The position numbers and the translations under genes were made by a program. A model generated the notes under the pieces. It had not been told where the DNA came from. It saw only the letters and a list, made by a program, of their open reading frames with translations, and did no database searches. From the NCBI GenBank assembly GCA_045592445.1, contig JAZNUV010000015.1:1-7890 (forward strand): a stretch of 7,890 nt of DNA, written 5' to 3'. This stretch comes from JAQXGO01 sp045592445. Its GTDB lineage: Bacteria > Bacillota > Clostridia > UMGS1883 > UMGS1540. Positions 6,019-7,890 of the stretch are shown piece by piece (within the stretch, counting starts at the first letter, position 1; the number at the start of each line of letters is the position of its first letter).

Positions 6019-7392
6019 TCAAACCGACATTTTCGGTTTCGTCTCGCCTTCCTTTATACATTTTTTTCTTGCAAAAAAGAAACAAATTGTATGTAAAATA
6101 ATCGTTATAATCCAGCTCGCCATGTACGATAAATATAAGCTTTCGAGCGTCCTAAATTGTGCAAAAATCGTATAAACCCATACAATACGTAAAAAGCAAG
6201 ATCCGAAAAGCGATGTTATAAGCGGCATAATTGAATATCCCAAACCTCGCACTGCGCCCGCAACAACTTCCATATAACCACAAAGAACATATGGAAAAGC
6301 AAAGAACGGCAATCGTATTAAGCCGTACCGTATAGCGGCAGGGTCTTTTGTATAAAGATGCAGAAGTTCTTTGCCAAAAAATTGCATAATCGCGCCCATC
6401 AAAAGACCAATCACCGTCACATAACCAAGGCTGACCAGCAAGCTTTTGTTAATTCTGTCATAATTTCCCGCACCGCGATTTTGTGCAATGAAGGTAAGCG
6501 TTGTCTGATACATGGCGTTCATGGAAATATAGGTAAAGCCTTCAAGACTTACAGCCGCAGAGTTCCCCGCAACCGCATCTGCACCAAAGGAATTGATAGA
6601 GGATTGAATGAGCATATTGGATATAGAGAACAACGAGCTTTGAAAGCCCGCGGGCAACCCGACTGCAATAATCCTCAAACATTCCTCTTTATGAAAACGG
6701 AGAGATTTCAAAGAAAGACGAATATCACTTTCTTCATGCATAAGACACAAGACAACCAGCCAAGCTGCTACAAACTGTGAAATTGACGTTGCAAGTGCAA
6801 CACCACTTGCGCCCATATGAAATACGAGGACAAAAATTAAATTTAAAAGTACATTGACTACGCCTGCAATCGACAAGAAGATTAAAGGTCTTCTTGTATC
6901 GCCATTTGCACGTAAGATAGCATTACCGAAATTACAAATAATATTAAAAGGCAACCCTAGGCAATAAATCTGAAGGTATGTGGTGGCACTGTCTATAATA
7001 TCCGAAGGTGTGTCCAAAAGATGTAAAAGTGTTTCTGATAATAAAAAACCGACCGCACCCATCAAAAGACCACTGACTACGCTCAGGCACATAGCCGCAT
7101 GTACGCTGCGACTGACGCCATTTTTATCACGCGCCCCGATTCTGTTCGCAACAACAACATTTGCGCCGACTGAAAGTCCGATACAAAGAGAAATCAACAG
7201 GCTTGTTGTGGAAGCAGTGGATCCGACAGCCGCCATCTCGTGACTGCCTGCAAAATTACCGACAACAATAATATCCGCCGCATTAAAAAAGAGCTGTAAC
7301 AAGCCGCTTAAAATAAGTGGGATAGCAAATAAAATCGTACTTTTAAAAAGCGAGCCTTCCAGCGGATTGATGCGATATGATGATTTTTTCAC
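6019..7392 (-). CDS. MATE-family multidrug/cation antiporter
   Basis: This is an integral membrane efflux transporter of the MATE family, normally exchanging Na+ or H+ for cationic drugs or metabolites. The product has 457 residues, the usual length, with about 12 predicted hydrophobic segments in two halves. Family features seen are the opening PLILSGLLQLFFNAADIIVVGNFAG (helix 1 and the first loop), the repeat-2 counterpart GLPAGFQSSLFSISNMLIQSSIN, and QNRGAGNYDRI before helix 9. The C-terminus is short and basic (ARKKCIKEGETKPKMSV). The start codon is GTG at 7392, preceded by AGAGGA six bases upstream, and the promoter at 7426-7454 fits a separate transcript. No adjacent MarR or TetR regulator is visible in the window. 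Substrate cannot be predicted. The last codons and stop lie in a small hairpin (6021-6039). Confidence 0.93.
   Translation of the reverse strand: MKKSSYRINPLEGSLFKSTILFAIPLILSGLLQLFFNAADIIVVGNFAGSHEMAAVGSTASTTSLLISLCIGLSVGANVVVANRIGARDKNGVSRSVHAAMCLSVVSGLLMGAVGFLLSETLLHLLDTPSDIIDSATTYLQIYCLGLPFNIICNFGNAILRANGDTRRPLIFLSIAGVVNVLLNLIFVLVFHMGASGVALATSISQFVAAWLVVLCLMHEESDIRLSLKSLRFHKEECLRIIAVGLPAGFQSSLFSISNMLIQSSINSFGADAVAGNSAAVSLEGFTYISMNAMYQTTLTFIAQNRGAGNYDRINKSLLVSLGYVTVIGLLMGAIMQFFGKELLHLYTKDPAAIRYGLIRLPFFAFPYVLCGYMEVVAGAVRGLGYSIMPLITSLFGSCFLRIVWVYTIFAQFRTLESLYLSYMASWIITIILHTICFFFARKKCIKEGETKPKMSV
6021..6039 (-). terminator. Possible weak hairpin at the MATE stop codon
   Basis: On the minus strand AAACCGA pairs with TCGGTTT around a five-base loop, seven pairs, overlapping the final codons and the stop. 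It is followed by T-rich but interrupted sequence (GATTTACAAATTTTT). It may stop only part of the transcripts, letting some run into spoIVB. Confidence 0.3.
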
Positions 7393-7425
7393 TTTGATTC
7401 CTCTTCTCTTTTTATGTCTAAACTA

Positions 7426-7454
7426 ATTATATGATTTTGTCAAGTTAGGGACAA
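7426..7454 (-). promoter_or_regulatory. Sigma-A type promoter of the MATE gene
   Basis: On the minus strand a perfect TATAAT (7426-7431) lies 17 bases after TTGTCC (7449-7454), a four-of-six -35 match. The predicted start near 7419 gives a leader of about 27 bases before GTG 7392. A perfect TTGACA also occurs inside the spacer, but at its own 17-base distance there is only a poor -10 (TAGACA). Confidence 0.65.
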
Positions 7455-7480
7455 AAAAATTTAATGGTTTATCGGCACTT

Positions 7481-7511
7481 TTTATCGGCGGTTTTCAAAA
7501 CCGCCAATAAA
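7481..7511. repeat. 31-base palindrome between MATE promoter and DUF559 gene
   Basis: Arms TTTATCGGCGGTTTT (7481-7495) and AAAACCGCCAATAAA (7497-7511) flank one C. Fourteen of 15 positions pair; the remaining one is a G-U pair in the minus-strand RNA. TTTATCGGC of the left arm is also present as a direct copy at 7468-7476. No T-run follows the stem on either strand, so it is a poor classical terminator. It lies just upstream of the MATE promoter and could be an operator or a mobile-repeat part. Confidence 0.6.
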
Positions 7512-7527
7512 TCCATACGATTAAAAT

Positions 7528-7580
7528 GCCTTTCTAAAGGCTTCCCCTTGAGGGGAAGCTGTCACGAAGTGACTGATGAG
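7528..7580. repeat. Compound palindromic (REP-like) repeat of three consecutive hairpins
   Basis: Three adjacent palindromes occur: GCCTTTCTAAAGGC (7528-7541), GCTTCCCCTTGAGGGGAAGC (7540-7559) and GTCACGAAGTGAC (7561-7573), followed by TGATGAG. From general knowledge, closely similar compound palindromes with an AGGGGAAG core are scattered through many gut Clostridia genomes. That dispersed nature cannot be shown from one copy here. The repeat overlaps the 3' end of the DUF559 gene and supplies its last codons and stop. It may also act as a terminator for that gene, though the following T-run is weak. Confidence 0.72.
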
Positions 7581-7890
7581 GTGTTAATTCCCTTCAGTAT
7601 ATCCTCACAAACACTCTCAAATCTTTGATTAACATCAAGATTGGAATATCGTAACACTTTAATCCCTAAACCATTTAGGAAAGCATCTCTTTTTGCATCA
7701 TTCTCAACGCCTTTTTCTTCATAATGTTGTGAACCATCAAGTTCAATAGCAATTTTAGCCGATGCAATATAGAAATCAACGATATAATTGCCAATCACCT
7801 TTTGTCGATTAACAGTTATAGGTAAAGTTTTCAGAAAATCATACCAAAGATGTCTTTCTTCTTTTGTCATATTTTTTCTTAATGTTTTTG
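7562..7890 (-). CDS. DUF559 (Vsr/PD-(D/E)XK-like) endonuclease-domain protein, N-terminus beyond window edge
   Basis: The product is a small DUF559 protein, a group related by fold to very-short-patch-repair (Vsr) and other PD-(D/E)XK nucleases. Its biological role is not established. The core contains MTKEERHLWYDFLK, then RQKVIGNYIVDFY and IAIELDGSQHYE. Numbering from the methionine at 7870, the candidate active-site residues are Asp32, Glu43, Asp45 and His49. KVLRYSNLDV closes the domain. That methionine is probably internal: the frame stays open to the edge, coding KNIKKN before MTKEE, and relatives usually have such a basic KNM lead about 15-20 residues into the protein. The tail NTSSVTS and the stop codon are encoded by the palindromic repeat at 7528-7580, so the natural C-terminus was probably changed by the repeat. 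Confidence 0.88.
   Translation of the reverse strand, partial: KTLRKNMTKEERHLWYDFLKTLPITVNRQKVIGNYIVDFYIASAKIAIELDGSQHYEEKGVENDAKRDAFLNGLGIKVLRYSNLDVNQRFESVCEDILKGINTSSVTS

Noticed and set aside
5464..6096. Plus-strand open frames opposite spoIVB and the MATE end
   Set aside because: They are low-complexity, serine/proline-rich translations typical of antisense shadows of a real gene.
6358..6780. 140-codon open frame on the plus strand opposite the MATE gene
   Set aside because: It shows no motifs, and the opposite strand encodes a full-length transporter.
7420..7447. Promoter using the perfect TTGACA at 7438-7443
   Set aside because: The sequence 17 bases downstream is only TAGACA; the perfect TATAAT pairs better with TTGTCC at 7449-7454.
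7393..7580. CRISPR array
   Set aside because: The repeats are adjacent palindromes of different sequence, without regular spacers.

Overview
The window looks like chromosomal DNA of a spore-forming, low-to-moderate GC Gram-positive bacterium of the class Clostridia. The evidence is a SpoIVB peptidase gene, tRNA genes with encoded CCA ends, strong AGGAGG-type ribosome binding sites, TTG and GTG starts beside ATG, and textbook sigma-A type promoters. The genus cannot be fixed from this sequence. All protein genes lie on the minus strand; only the two tRNA genes lie on the plus strand.

Layout, left to right. 1-538: start of a TrkH-type potassium channel subunit gene, cut by the left edge. 549-1916: trkA, its NAD-binding regulatory partner. 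The trkA stop codon sits inside the trkH ribosome binding site, so the two form a coupled potassium-uptake operon, read from a consensus promoter at 1975-2003. Back to back with that promoter is an extended -10 promoter (2042-2070) driving tRNA-Glu(UUC) and tRNA-Met(CAU). These are followed by a nested hairpin terminator, an inverted copy of the tRNA-Met T-arm, and a near-perfect bidirectional terminator.

2410-4646: a tight three-gene minus-strand operon. It holds an N-terminally missing amidohydrolase remnant with an excellent ribosome binding site, a classical short-chain dehydrogenase/reductase (TTG start), and a quinone-oxidoreductase/PIG3-like medium-chain reductase. It looks like the surviving part of a catabolic operon whose first gene has lost its metal-binding half. 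I found no convincing promoter in the 65 bases between the upstream terminator and this operon.

4711-5951: spoIVB (TTG start) with its own terminator; it is not followed by spo0A as it is in Bacillus. 6019-7392: a MATE-family multidrug efflux transporter (GTG start) with a good promoter. 7393-7561: an intergenic stretch rich in palindromes. 7562-7890: a DUF559 (Vsr/PD-(D/E)XK-like) endonuclease-domain gene that runs off the right edge; its last codons and stop are supplied by the palindromic repeat.

Most of the window is ordinary housekeeping or accessory content. The places worth a second look are the DUF559 gene fused to a compound palindromic repeat, the inverted tRNA-Met fragment, and the truncated amidohydrolase with an intact translation start.
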